Below are positions 11,046-21,243 of a stretch of DNA of 64,000 nt, one piece after another. Both the position numbers and the translations under genes were made by a program. The notes under the pieces were generated by a model. It was not told the DNA's origin and ran no database searches. It saw only the letters and a list, made by a program, of their open reading frames with translations. Every line of letters begins with the position of its first letter. Positions within the stretch are counted from its first letter, which is position 1. The DNA is taken from NCBI GenBank assembly GCA_958295745.1, contig OY282370.1, positions 868,001-932,000 on the forward strand, written 5' to 3'. The DNA comes from an uncultured Acidimicrobiia bacterium (GTDB taxonomy: Bacteria; Actinomycetota; Acidimicrobiia; Spongiisociales; Spongiisociaceae).

Positions 11046-12629
11046 ATGACCTCCCTCGCCCCGGTGCGCACCGCCCGCGGATTCGGCATGTGCGCGGTCT
11101 CTCCGCATGAACTTTCCACCCTGGCCGCCTTGGAGGTCATGCGGGCGGGAGGAAACGCGGTAGACGGCGCCATCGCCGCCAACGCCGTCCAAGGTGTGGC
11201 AGCCCCCGAGACCTGCGGGGTGGGAGGTGACCTGTTCGCCCTCGTCCACCTGCCGGACACCCGCTCCCCGGCCTGCCTGAACGCCTCGGGCCGGGCCGGT
11301 TCGGGCGCCGACGCCGCCGCCCTGCGCGACCGGGGCTGTGAGGCCATGCCCCTCCACGGACCGGATGCGGTCACGGTTCCGGGCTGCGTGGACGGCTGGT
11401 ACGCCTTGGCCGACCGCTTTGGCCGCCTGCCGCTCTCCGAAGTGCTGGCGCCGGCGGTCAGGTTGTCCCGGGAAGGGTTCCCGGCCTCGGCGGAGCTCTC
11501 GGCGGCCTGGACCCTCCACGCTTCCCGGCTCCGCACCCAACCTTCGGCGCCGCCGTTCTTCCCAGACGGGCATCTCCCGGCGGTCGGGGAACGGATCAGC
11601 CGGCCCTACCTCGCCGAGACCCTGCAGGCGGTCATCTCCGGACGCGACGCCTTCTACCTGGACCGGATAGGGTCCGCCGTGACCGAGGTGACGGGCGGCG
11701 TCATAACGGACGAGGACCTGGCCCGCCCCCAAGCCGACTGGGCGGCGCCGTTGGCCGTTGATCTGTTCGGACATACCGCTTGGACGACCCCGCCCAACAG
11801 CCAGGGCTACCTGACCCTGGCCGCCCTGTCCATATTCGAGAGGCTGGAGGCCCCCACCGACCCCGGCCATCCCGCCTACTTGCACGGCCTGATCGAGGCG
11901 TACCGTTCGATGGCGGGAGAACGGAACCATCTCCTGGCAGACCCGGCCGGCGGCGGAAGTCCGGGCGAATATCTGCTCGATCCCCCAAGGCTGGCCGAGC
12001 GGGCGGCCCGGATAGATCCGGAGCGGGCCGGCCTCTGGCCCTACCCCCCGCCCGCCGCCGGAGGCACCGCCTACATGTGCACGGTCGACGGGGCGGGGAT
12101 GGGTGTTTCGCTCATCCAGTCCAACTTCCACGGCATCGGCGCCGGGCTCTCGGCAGGCCGGACCGGGGTCTGGCTGCACAACCGGGGGGCGGGCTTCACC
12201 CTCACCCCCGGGCACCCCAACGAGCTGACCCCGGGCCGGCGGCCCCTCCACACCCTGTCCCCCACCATCTGGACCCGTGATGGCCGGCTCTCCCTGTTGC
12301 TGGGCACCAGAGGAGGACATCTGCAGCCGCAGCTGCTCGCCCAGATGGCCGCCCATCACTACCACGCCGGCCTCGACCTGGCCGCCGCCCAGGTCCTGCC
12401 CCGATGGACCATCGGCGATATAGGGGCTGCCCGGTCGAAAGTGAGCGTGGAGACCCGCCTGGACCGCTCGGCGGCCGACGCCCTCCGCGCCCGGGGGCAC
12501 ATCACGGCCGCCGCCGGGCCTTGGATGGGTGACTGGGGGCCGGTGTCGGCCATCCGGATAACCCCTGACGGCCTGCGCCAAGCGGCGGCCGACCCCCGCG
12601 TGGAGACCGCCCTGGCCGCAGCCGGGTAA
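11046..12629 (+). CDS. ggt: gamma-glutamyltranspeptidase family protein
   Basis: An N-terminal nucleophile hydrolase of the GGT family, 527 residues. Family marks are GGNAVDGAIAANAVQGVAAPETCGVGGD near the N terminus and LHTLSPTIWTRDG later. The predicted autocleavage threonine is in GGTAYMCTVD, eight residues including the Asp as in TTHYSVVD. The second Thr of the usual TT pair is Ala here. No signal peptide is visible, which is unusual for classical secreted GGT and suggests a cytoplasmic member with a different gamma-glutamyl or acyl substrate. Confidence 0.88.
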   Translation: MTSLAPVRTARGFGMCAVSPHELSTLAALEVMRAGGNAVDGAIAANAVQGVAAPETCGVGGDLFALVHLPDTRSPACLNASGRAGSGADAAALRDRGCEAMPLHGPDAVTVPGCVDGWYALADRFGRLPLSEVLAPAVRLSREGFPASAELSAAWTLHASRLRTQPSAPPFFPDGHLPAVGERISRPYLAETLQAVISGRDAFYLDRIGSAVTEVTGGVITDEDLARPQADWAAPLAVDLFGHTAWTTPPNSQGYLTLAALSIFERLEAPTDPGHPAYLHGLIEAYRSMAGERNHLLADPAGGGSPGEYLLDPPRLAERAARIDPERAGLWPYPPPAAGGTAYMCTVDGAGMGVSLIQSNFHGIGAGLSAGRTGVWLHNRGAGFTLTPGHPNELTPGRRPLHTLSPTIWTRDGRLSLLLGTRGGHLQPQLLAQMAAHHYHAGLDLAAAQVLPRWTIGDIGAARSKVSVETRLDRSAADALRARGHITAAAGPWMGDWGPVSAIRITPDGLRQAAADPRVETALAAAG

Positions 12630-12642
12630 CACCCCCGGCGGT

Positions 12643-13662
12643 TCAGCCCCGGACCGCCCGCACCAAGGCCGCCCACTCCTCGTCCGTCAGATCGACCGTC
12701 TCCTCGTGCATCCCGTAGAAGCCCACCCGGTCCAGAAGGCCGTCGTAACGGGTGCGAACCGCCTCCCCCAGCCGATCGATGGGCGCCTCCACGGCCACTT
12801 CGGCCACCGCCTCGTCCGGGACGGCCTCCGCCATCTCGGCCCATTCACCCCGCTTGGACATGGCGGTGAGCCGGGGCCCGAAATCCCACCCGTGGACCTC
12901 CAGCACCCGGCGGTAGGCGGGGGTGGAGGCGTAGAAGGCGATCTGCTGCCTCACCTTCCGGCGCGCCGCGGCCATCTCGCCCTCGTTCCGGCCGGTGATC
13001 ACGAACACCGACGAAGCCATCTCGATACGATCGAGGGACCTGCCCGCCGCCCGGGCCCCTTCGCTCATGGCAGGCAGGGTCACCTCGCGCAGGTACCGGA
13101 CGGTGTGGAAGGGGTGGACGTGGTAACCGTCGCCCATCTCGCCCGCCAAGCGGGACATGCGCGGCCCGACCCCGGCTATGTAGACGGGTATCTCGGGATG
13201 ATCGATCGGACCCGGGTCGAAGAAAGGCGTCATCAGGGTGAAGGAGTAGAACTCACCCCGAAAACGCAGCCGCCCGCCGGTCTGCCAGGTGTTCCAGATA
13301 GCCCGCAGCGCCTGGATGTACTCGGCCAAGCGGGCGGCCGGCGACCCCCAAGGCATCGAGAACCGCCTCTCCACGTGGGCTTTGATCTGGGTGCCGAGGC
13401 CCAGCAGGAACCGGCCCCCGGTGAGCTCCGCCAGCGCCCACGCCTTCTGCGCCACCACCATCGGGGACCGGGCGAATGCCACCGCTACGGCGGTCCCGAA
13501 GTCCGGTCCCGGTGCGGACGAAGCGGCCGCGGCGATGGGCAGGAACGGCTCGCGGGCGGTGTCTGCCGCGAAGACGCCGTCACAGCCGATGCCCCGCGCC
13601 CATTCCGCCCATCTCGGCGCCTCCGCGAGGCCGGCATCGGGCAGGTGGTAATCGACCTTCAT
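12643..13662 (-). CDS. F420-dependent LLM-class oxidoreductase
   Basis: A luciferase-like (beta/alpha)8 barrel protein of 339 residues. The core LTGGRFLLGLGTQIKAHVERRF and the IPVYIAGVGPRMSRLAGEMGDGYHVHPF segment place it among the F420-dependent actinobacterial members rather than FMN luciferases. The substrate is unknown. Convergent with ggt, with 13 bases between stop codons. F420 use fits an actinobacterial host. Confidence 0.85.
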   Translation of the reverse strand: MKVDYHLPDAGLAEAPRWAEWARGIGCDGVFAADTAREPFLPIAAAASSAPGPDFGTAVAVAFARSPMVVAQKAWALAELTGGRFLLGLGTQIKAHVERRFSMPWGSPAARLAEYIQALRAIWNTWQTGGRLRFRGEFYSFTLMTPFFDPGPIDHPEIPVYIAGVGPRMSRLAGEMGDGYHVHPFHTVRYLREVTLPAMSEGARAAGRSLDRIEMASSVFVITGRNEGEMAAARRKVRQQIAFYASTPAYRRVLEVHGWDFGPRLTAMSKRGEWAEMAEAVPDEAVAEVAVEAPIDRLGEAVRTRYDGLLDRVGFYGMHEETVDLTDEEWAALVRAVRG

Positions 13663-14008
13663 CCCATTCCTTCCGTCGGCTTCTTCCCGCCCGGAGAGGC
13701 TACCCCCGCTTGCCCGGGACAGGTACGGTTCACCCTTGGGCTCGGGATCGGGCGGCCTTCGACCCGGGATCAGCGGTTACGGTACGCTTTCCCTCGTCCC
13801 CAAACCGTGAGTGGTCTGCCTGTATGTCGGGAAACCAGCAGGCGGCGTCCCAGGGAACGTCGGCGGGAGCAACAGGTCGAGGGGCCGCTCGTGAACAACA
13901 AAGGGTCGAAGGCGGGTACTATCGGACCACGGTCGCAGCGACCGGGTAAGTTTTGTGGGATACCGGCGAGAATCTATCGGGCCGGGCCAGGAGGAACGAG
14001 GTAGAAAG
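13663..14008. other. intergenic region, no gene recognised
   Basis: About 350 bases between the LLM gene start and the small HHH protein. A 41-codon frame at 13824-13949 has no good ribosome site and no recognisable family. Several GC stems can be drawn, but none matches a riboswitch, 6S, SRP or RNase P RNA that I know. It probably carries the two divergent promoters. Confidence 0.35.
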
Positions 14009-14368
14009 ATGAAGCGGCTGCTGAAGGTGTTCGCTTTCTTGGGGAGCCTAGGAGTGGCCGGATGGCTGCTCCGCAACCGGGTCGTAGCGGTAACGATGAA
14101 CCGCGAGCCGGAGACACCCCGGCCGGCGCCCGAACCGGCGCCCGACGACCCTGCTGCCTCCCCGCAAGGGGATCTGACCTCGATCCAGGGGATCGGAAGC
14201 TCCGACGCCCTGCTCCTCGAATCCGCAGGCGTCGTGACCGCCGCCCAGTTGGCCGAGGCCGACGCCGCCGCTCTGGCCACCCGGACCGGGATAGCCGAAA
14301 CGCACCTGGAGAACTGGATCGAGCTGGCCGGCGCCCTGTCGCCGACCGGGGATTCCTCTTCCGGCTAG
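14009..14368 (+). CDS. small membrane-anchored helix-hairpin-helix protein
   Basis: A 119-residue protein with one N-terminal membrane segment (residues about 5-22, LLKVFAFLGSLGVAGWLL), a proline-rich linker, and a C-terminal helix-hairpin-helix unit (LTSIQGIGSSDALLLESAG onwards). The latter resembles the DUF4332/HHH domains that bind DNA non-specifically or serve as protein modules. The start at 14009 is chosen because the membrane helix follows at once and an AG-rich stretch precedes it. Function unknown. Confidence 0.65.
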   Translation: MKRLLKVFAFLGSLGVAGWLLRNRVVAVTMNREPETPRPAPEPAPDDPAASPQGDLTSIQGIGSSDALLLESAGVVTAAQLAEADAAALATRTGIAETHLENWIELAGALSPTGDSSSG

Positions 14369-14487
14369 GCAGCCCTTCCTACAGAGAACACCAAGCATAC
14401 CGCCCGCCGCCGCGGGCCCGCGTAGACCCCGCCGCCTCGACAACCCCCGCCGAGCGCAACGGCGAGCAAAGGCGATCTCCGCCAGCC

Positions 14488-14523
14488 CGATTCCCCCGGA
14501 CGCGTTCGATTCCCCCGGACGCG
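14488..14523. repeat. two-copy 19-bp tandem repeat
   Basis: CGATTCCCCCGGACGCG occurs at 14488-14504 and again at 14507-14523, with a two-base TT spacer. It lies directly before the groL terminator hairpin. Confidence 0.8.
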
Positions 14524-14554
14524 GAACGGCCCGCCGAAGGGGGCGGGCCGTTCC
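14523..14554. terminator. strong GC hairpin between the HHH gene and groL
   Basis: A perfect 13-bp stem (GGAACGGCCCGCC with GGCGGGCCGTTCC) around a six-base loop, 22 bases past the groL stop. TTT follows on the plus strand, so it may end transcription from both sides. Confidence 0.7.
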
Positions 14555-14575
14555 GTTTGGGGGGGAGGTTGTGGG

Positions 14576-16237
<1,662 letters not shown>

Positions 16238-16250
16238 CTACCGCAAACCG

Positions 16251-16541
16251 TCAGCCGACGATTGCCAGCAGGTCGCGGGACGAGAGGATCAGGTACTCTT
16301 CGCCTTCGTACTTCAGTTCGGTGCCTGCGAACTTGGAGTAGACGACCGTGTCGCCTATCTCCACGTCGAGGGGGATGCGATCCCCGTCGTCGTTCAGATC
16401 GCCGGGACCCACGGCCAGGATCTGGCCGGTCTGCGGCTTCTCCTTGGCCGTATCGGGGATAACGAGTCCTGACGCCGTGCGCTGCTCGTCTTCCTCGTTG
16501 GGCTTGACGATCACACGGCCGCCGAGTGGCCTCAGATTCAT
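16251..16541 (-). CDS. groS: co-chaperonin GroES
   Basis: The 96-residue lid of the GroEL ring. It starts [20 protein letters not shown] after AAGGAGG. The longer frame from 16580 lacks family similarity. The mobile loop corresponds to the [15 protein letters not shown] segment near residue 25. First gene of the groES-groEL operon. Confidence 0.96.
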   Translation of the reverse strand: MNLRPLGGRVIVKPNEEDEQRTASGLVIPDTAKEKPQTGQILAVGPGDLNDDGDRIPLDVEIGDTVVYSKFAGTELKYEGEEYLILSSRDLLAIVG

Positions 16542-16622
16542 CCGAAGTCCTCCTTGAACGGTTGACTGTTTCTTTACCATGAGGCCTAACCCAAGAAACG
16601 GTCACCCGTATACGCTGGGATT

Positions 16623-16649
16623 TTGGCGCTCATGCCTTTCAAGTGCCAG
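16623..16649 (-). promoter_or_regulatory. degenerate CIRCE-like element upstream of groES
   Basis: TTGGCGCTC, nine bases, AAGTGCCAG. This matches the HrcA operator TTAGCACTC-N9-GAGTGCTAA at about 13 of 18 arm positions with the exact spacer, about 80 bases before the groES start. No hrcA gene is in the window. Confidence 0.5.
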
Positions 16650-16741
16650 AAGTTAGCAGATACCGCCCGGGACTGCCAAATCACCTGACGGAGCCCCCCC
16701 CCGGAGTCCTGCGGAGCCGGGCTCTCAGAGGGGCCGGGCTC

Positions 16742-17746
16742 TCAGAGCTTCATCGACACATCCACACCGGCCGCCCAACCGGTGATCTCTCCCCGCTCGA
16801 GGCGGTGCGAACCGGCCGCTCCGATCATGGCCCCGTTGTCGGTGCACATCACCGGCCGCGGCAGGAACAACCCGACGCCCCGCCGGGCGGCTTCTTCCTG
16901 AAGGCGGGCCCGCAGGCGCCGGTTGGCCAGGACGCCCCCGCCGCCCCCCACGATTTCCACCCGGTGGTCCTCCACCGCGTTCATCGTCTTGGCCGCCAGC
17001 ACGTCCACGATCGCTTCCTGGATCGAGGCGGCCGCGTCCTCCCTGGCAGGCAGGATTCCCGCCTCCGCGGCCTTCTGGAGCCGGGTCACCACCGAGGTCT
17101 TGAGGCCCGAGAACGAGAAGTCGTAGCGGCGGGAGGGCAGCGCCCTGGGAAACCGGATCGCCTCCGGGTCGCCGCCCTCCGACAGAGCGTCGATGGCCGG
17201 ACCGCCGGGGAATCCCAACCCCATGAACCTGGCCAGCTTGTCGAAGGCCTCCCCGGCCGCATCGTCGATGGTCTGACCCAGGACCCGGTAGTCGCCCCAA
17301 TCCCGCATCAGCACCACCTGGCTGTGGCCGCCCGAAGCCAGCAGCACCACCGCCGGCGGGCGGAAGTCCTCGAAATCCAGGCGGGGCGCGAACAGATGGC
17401 CTTCCATGTGGTCCACCCCTATGAAGGGAACCCCCCTGCTCCAGGCCATCGCCTTGGCGAAGGAAAAACCCACCAGCAGCGACCCCGCCAGGCCGGGGCC
17501 CCGGGTGGCGGCGATCCCGTCGAGGTCGTCCGGATGGACGCCGGCCTCTCCCAAAGCCCGGTGGGTCAGGGAGCGGATGGCCTCCACGTGGGCCCGGGCC
17601 GCCACCTCGGGCACCACCCCCCCGAAGCGGGCGTGGGCCTCCACCTGCGACGACAGGAGGTTGGAGAGCACCCGGCGGCCTTCCACAACCGCCACCGCGG
17701 TCTCGTCGCAGGAGGTCTCGAACGCCAGGACGGTCGGTCCGCTCAC
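16742..17746 (-). CDS. tsaD: tRNA N6-threonylcarbamoyladenosine synthase subunit TsaD
   Basis: The catalytic Kae1/TsaD ATPase that transfers threonylcarbamoyl to A37 of ANN-decoding tRNAs, with TsaB and TsaE. It begins VSGPTVLAFETSCDETAVAV. The metal-binding HxxxH is seen in GVDHMEGHLFAP, and LLASGGHSQ follows. The GTG at 17746 overlaps the rimI stop as GTGA. It is the last gene of udg-tsaE-tsaB-rimI-tsaD. Confidence 0.95.
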   Translation of the reverse strand: MSGPTVLAFETSCDETAVAVVEGRRVLSNLLSSQVEAHARFGGVVPEVAARAHVEAIRSLTHRALGEAGVHPDDLDGIAATRGPGLAGSLLVGFSFAKAMAWSRGVPFIGVDHMEGHLFAPRLDFEDFRPPAVVLLASGGHSQVVLMRDWGDYRVLGQTIDDAAGEAFDKLARFMGLGFPGGPAIDALSEGGDPEAIRFPRALPSRRYDFSFSGLKTSVVTRLQKAAEAGILPAREDAAASIQEAIVDVLAAKTMNAVEDHRVEIVGGGGGVLANRRLRARLQEEAARRGVGLFLPRPVMCTDNGAMIGAAGSHRLERGEITGWAAGVDVSMKL

Positions 17747-18243
17747 GGAAGATCCTCCTCGATGCGGTCCAACCGGTCGCGGTAGTCGGCCCCGTCGATG
17801 TCGTGGGCCCACATGATCAGGGCGTCGTCGTCCTGGTAGTAGTGCTTGCGGATCCCGACCGGGGCCATGCCGAACTTGCGGTAGAACTCCTGCGCCCGGT
17901 GGTTGGAGGCCCGCACCTCCAGCGTCAGAAGGGCCGCGCCTCCTTCCAATCCTCTGGAGATCAGCTCCAGCATGAGGCGGGTGCCGACCGCCGGCACCGG
18001 CCCCGGACGCACCGCCGCCAGGGTATTGACGTGGGCGTCGGGCCCCATCACCATGAGGCCTCCAAAACCGACCACCCGCCCGGCGTGCTCGGCCACCAGA
18101 TAGGCCCGGCCTTCGGCTTTCAGCTCGTCCAGGAACACCTTCCGGGGCCAGGGCGTACTGAAGGTGGCCCGCTCGAGATCCAACACCTGCTCCAGGTCGC
18201 AGGGTCTCATCTCCCGGATCAGTATCCCCTTATCTACCGCCAC
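17743..18243 (-). CDS. rimI: RimI-like N-acetyltransferase
   Basis: A GNAT-family acetyltransferase of 166 residues, by family acetylating ribosomal protein S18 or other N termini. It has IREMRPCDLEQVLDLERATF at the start, a GNAT acetyl-CoA region around VRPGPVPAVGTRLML, and the LEVRASNHRAQEFYRKFGM motif. The usual RxxGxG/A loop is PGPVPAVGT, a departure from RGKGIGR, so the acetyl-CoA loop is atypical. The GTG start lies within the end of tsaB (10-base overlap). The grouping with tsaB, tsaE and tsaD is the common bacterial arrangement. Confidence 0.88.
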   Translation of the reverse strand: MAVDKGILIREMRPCDLEQVLDLERATFSTPWPRKVFLDELKAEGRAYLVAEHAGRVVGFGGLMVMGPDAHVNTLAAVRPGPVPAVGTRLMLELISRGLEGGAALLTLEVRASNHRAQEFYRKFGMAPVGIRKHYYQDDDALIMWAHDIDGADYRDRLDRIEEDLP

Positions 18244-18938
18244 AGGCCGCCCTCCCGAAGGTGCACCGAACCGAGTGTGACATCCGGCTCCCGCATGTAC
18301 AGAGGCCGCACATCCTCGGGTTTGCCGAACTCGCCCCGCTCTGCCTTGGACGACACCAGATCGGCGAGGGAGGCGGCCGACGGGTAGCGGGGCATCCCGA
18401 TCTTGACCCGGCTCAGACCCCGCAGCACGGACGGCGGCAGCACCCCGCAGTCCCCCACCACCAAGGCGTCGTTCGGGTCGGATTCGAGGATCCCCCGGAA
18501 ATGTTCGTAGCGGACCAGCTCGCGCCGGGAATCCCTCACCACCCCTCCCGGCACGGGCCGGTAACCGGCCACCGCCACCTCCCCCCGGCGCACGTCCACC
18601 ACCGGCCAGATACGGCGGTGCCCGGTGGCGGCCTGCAGGGCCAGCGCATCGAGGGAGGAGGCCCCCAAGATCGGGACGCCCAGCATGGCGGCCAGGCCCT
18701 GGGCGGTGGCGATGCCCACCCGGATGCCGGTGAACAGCCCTGGACCGGTGTCCACCGCCACCAGATCGAGATGGTGGGGTCGGCGCCCGGCCTGATCGAA
18801 GCAAAAGTCGATGGCGGGGATCAGGAAGGATTCATGCCCCATCCGGCCGGCCCGGCTTGCGGAAGCCACTACTTCCCGGTCCTCGACCAAGGCCACCGAC
18901 GAAGCGCCGGCGGCGGTCTCTATGCCGAGGATCAGCAC
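18234..18938 (-). CDS. tsaB: TsaB, partner of TsaD
   Basis: A non-catalytic ASKHA-fold partner that dimerises with TsaD for tRNA t6A synthesis. Family marks are LGIETAAGASSVALV at the N terminus, VAVDTGPGLFTGIRVGIATAQGLA near residue 68, and a divergent C-terminal half. The GTG start at 18938 overlaps the tsaE stop by seven bases. Confidence 0.93.
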   Translation of the reverse strand: MLILGIETAAGASSVALVEDREVVASASRAGRMGHESFLIPAIDFCFDQAGRRPHHLDLVAVDTGPGLFTGIRVGIATAQGLAAMLGVPILGASSLDALALQAATGHRRIWPVVDVRRGEVAVAGYRPVPGGVVRDSRRELVRYEHFRGILESDPNDALVVGDCGVLPPSVLRGLSRVKIGMPRYPSAASLADLVSSKAERGEFGKPEDVRPLYMREPDVTLGSVHLREGGLWR

Positions 18939-19414
18939 GGCGTCCGCCCTTTCGACGCGGCCTCCATCGATCCCTCCAGCGGCCGGTCCAGCCACGGGCC
19001 CCTCGCCTCCAACCGGATGGTGCGGACCTCGTCTCCCGCGCCCTCCATCTCGACGGCCAGATAGGTGTCGGGCAGCCATCCGGCCACCGCGTCCCCCCAT
19101 TCGATCAGCAGCAACCCATCCCGGGCCGCATCCACCAGGTCCAGGTCTTCGAACTCCCCCGACGATCCGATCCGGTAGACATCGGCGTGCACCAGCGGCA
19201 TGTAACCGTCCCGGTAGGTGCGCACCAGTACGAAACTCGGTGAGGCCACCGCCTCGGTGACCCCCAGCCCCTCTGCGATACCGGCCGCCAGAACCGACTT
19301 CCCGGCGCCGAGCGGACCGCACAACAGGATCATGTCACCCCGGTGCGCCAGCGACGCCAAGGCCCGGCCCAGCCGGCGGGTGTCTGCGGCCGACGCCGCT
19401 CTAACGACGATCAT
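18932..19414 (-). CDS. tsaE: TsaE, ATPase for tRNA t6A synthesis
   Basis: A small P-loop ATPase of 160 residues that drives the TsaBD cycle. Walker A is GPLGAGKSVLAAGIAEGLG near residue 33. SPSFVLVRTY and the HADVYRIG and IEWGD motifs follow, as in the family. ATG overlaps the udg stop codon (ATGA). Essential in most bacteria. Confidence 0.95.
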   Translation of the reverse strand: MIVVRAASAADTRRLGRALASLAHRGDMILLCGPLGAGKSVLAAGIAEGLGVTEAVASPSFVLVRTYRDGYMPLVHADVYRIGSSGEFEDLDLVDAARDGLLLIEWGDAVAGWLPDTYLAVEMEGAGDEVRTIRLEARGPWLDRPLEGSMEAASKGRTPC

Positions 19415-20073
19415 CCAAACAAGCCGAGCTGTTCGTGCTGCTCAGGGGCCTGCTCGTGCTGCTCGGGGGCCGGGCCGTCCCCGCCGGGTTCGCGGCCGGC
19501 CCGGCGGTCGCGCACCGTGCGGACCGCCAGCTCCAGGTCCTCCTTAACGGTCTCCACCATGGTCGGTCCGCTCCGCAGCGCCGCCGCCGGATGGAAGGTA
19601 GGGATCACCACCCTGCCCCACCAGGGGATGATGTTCCCCCGCATCCTCGTGATCCCGACGGTGGTCTTCAGGAGCAGCTTGGTCGAGAAGTTGCCCATGG
19701 TCATCACTACGGCCGGGTCGACCAACCGTATCTGCTCCACCAGGAAATGCTTGCAGGCGTCTATCTCGTCGGGGCGGGGGTCCCTGTTGTTGGGCGGGCG
19801 GCACTTGACCACGTTGGCGATGTAGACATCCCGGCGGTCCAAACCCGCCTCTCCCAGGAGCCTGTCCAACAGCATGCCCGCCTTGCCCACGAACGGCACC
19901 CCCTGACGGTCCTCGTGATAGCCGGGCCCTTCGCCGATGAACATGATGTCGGCTTGCGCCGACCCGTCGGCGAACACCGCATGGGTCCGGCCGGCGGAGA
20001 GGCGGCAGGCGGTGCAGATAGCGGCTTGGGCGGACAGCTCGGCCAGCCGCGCCTCCACATCGACCATGGTCAT
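19411..20073 (-). CDS. family 4 uracil-DNA glycosylase with clamp-binding tail
   Basis: A [4Fe-4S] uracil-DNA glycosylase (UDGa) that removes uracil from DNA. It has GEGPGYHEDRQGVPFVGKAG near residue 51, VKCRPPNNRDP, and the HPAA motif. Cluster cysteines include ICTAC and the pair spaced by the RPDEID segment. The C-terminal tail carries two APEQHEQ repeats and ends QLGLFG, close to the QL(S/D)LF beta-clamp-binding pentapeptide. Start at 20073; the ATG two codons later is also possible. First gene of the tsa operon. Confidence 0.9.
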   Translation of the reverse strand: MTMVDVEARLAELSAQAAICTACRLSAGRTHAVFADGSAQADIMFIGEGPGYHEDRQGVPFVGKAGMLLDRLLGEAGLDRRDVYIANVVKCRPPNNRDPRPDEIDACKHFLVEQIRLVDPAVVMTMGNFSTKLLLKTTVGITRMRGNIIPWWGRVVIPTFHPAAALRSGPTMVETVKEDLELAVRTVRDRRAGREPGGDGPAPEQHEQAPEQHEQLGLFG

Positions 20074-20345
20074 GCCGAACCCCCGTCCTGCCGGGTCGCT
20101 CCGGGCCCGGACAGGCAGTCCCAAAGGATGAGGGTATGCATCTTTGTAAAAAGGCCTCGACCTGCCGGGGGGCGGGTTTCCAGACCGGCTCGATCCGTCG
20201 GGGCTGCCCCGTCCGGCCGCCGGGGCGGGGGCGGCCTCGGAACTATCCATCTAGGAATAGGAGCAGGAGCGATACGTCGGCGGACCGCCGGTCGACGACC
20301 GAACTCCCGGTCGGCGAGGGACTGGCCAACAGCAATCGTCATCGT
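20074..20345. other. gap upstream of the udg-tsa operon
   Basis: About 270 bases between the end of the peptidase gene and the udg start, both on the minus strand. It should carry the udg promoter, but I see no clear -35/-10 pair. In-frame codons upstream of udg are open but do not resemble the family. Confidence 0.3.
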
Positions 20346-21239
20346 TCAGCCCCTCCTCGAAGCCGTCGCGGCCGCCGCTATCGCCCGCCCGGTGGCGGCG
20401 AAGGCGGCCTCGCCCAGCGCATCGGGGTCGCCCTCGGCCTCCCCGCACGACACCGCGAACGCTGCGTCGCCATCATATCGGGTGTGGGCCGGGCGTATGC
20501 ATACCGCCACCGCATCCTGCGACCGGAAACACAGCCTCAGCAGGTCGGTCCTCCCGAGCCGGGCCTCGACGGCCACCGCCACCAGCGTGGTGTTGGTGTG
20601 AGGCGCCACCCCGAAGGCGGGCGGGCCGGGGACGGGATCCCCGCCGGTGAGGGGCGCCCCTTCCATCGTAAACACATCGCCCACCGGGTTGACCACCGCC
20701 AAAGCCCCCACCCGAACCCCGTCCACCTCGACGGCCGCCGACCCCACTCCGGAGGGACCCACCGCCCGAGGCCCCCGCCATTGGGAGGTGGTGACGCCCC
20801 TCCCCGCCCCCACCCGGCCCATCGGCGCCGGATCCGGCGAGCGCCGCCGGTAGGCCTCGGCGCCCTCCTCCGCCCCGGGACGGAACCCCGAAGGCCGGTC
20901 CAGGTCGTATACAACCGCGGCGGGAACTATGGGAACCGGACCGCTGCGGGTCGGGTGCCCCCGACCGGCGGCCGCCAGCTCCCCCGCCACCCCGTCGGCG
21001 GCGGCCAAACCAAAAGCCGACCCACCCGCAAACACCAACGCCTGTATCTGCTCGACCCGCATCTCCGGCCCGAGCAGAGCAGTCTCACGGCTTCCCGGCG
21101 CCGCCCCCCTAACCTCCACGGCCGCGGTATTGGGTTCAGGAAACACCAAAACAGTAACCCCCGTACCGTGCTCGACCGAAGTCCAATGCCCGACCTCCAC
21201 CCCGCGCACCGCGGTGATCGTGTCATTGACGGCCGCCAC
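20346..21239 (-). CDS. P1-family (DmpA/NylC-like) peptidase
   Basis: A self-cleaving amidohydrolase of the DmpA/NylC type. The N half has VRGVEVGHW, GTGVTVLVFPEPNTAAVEVRG and ALVFAGGSAFGLAAADGV. The predicted processing region is around VGPSGVGSAAVEVDGVRVGALAVVN. The family hydrolyses N-terminal amino acids, beta-peptides or oligoamides. The GTG at 21239 follows GGGGTGAGG and lies five bases after the methyltransferase stop. An upstream ATG at 21269 would overlap that gene. Confidence 0.85.
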   Translation of the reverse strand: MAAVNDTITAVRGVEVGHWTSVEHGTGVTVLVFPEPNTAAVEVRGAAPGSRETALLGPEMRVEQIQALVFAGGSAFGLAAADGVAGELAAAGRGHPTRSGPVPIVPAAVVYDLDRPSGFRPGAEEGAEAYRRRSPDPAPMGRVGAGRGVTTSQWRGPRAVGPSGVGSAAVEVDGVRVGALAVVNPVGDVFTMEGAPLTGGDPVPGPPAFGVAPHTNTTLVAVAVEARLGRTDLLRLCFRSQDAVAVCIRPAHTRYDGDAAFAVSCGEAEGDPDALGEAAFAATGRAIAAAATASRRG

Positions 21240-21243
21240 GACC

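Noticed and set aside
10992-12632. N-terminal part of the long minus-strand frame ending in the flavin reductase
   Set aside because: It runs antisense through ggt and has no recognisable domain. The TTG at 10991 with AAAGGAG is a better start.
13824-13949. 41-codon frame upstream of the HHH gene
   Set aside because: No good ribosome site, low-complexity Gly/Ala/Gln composition and no family. GC-rich intergenic DNA often holds such frames.
14488-14523. Start of a longer tandem array before groL
   Set aside because: Only two copies exist, so it is recorded as a simple duplication.
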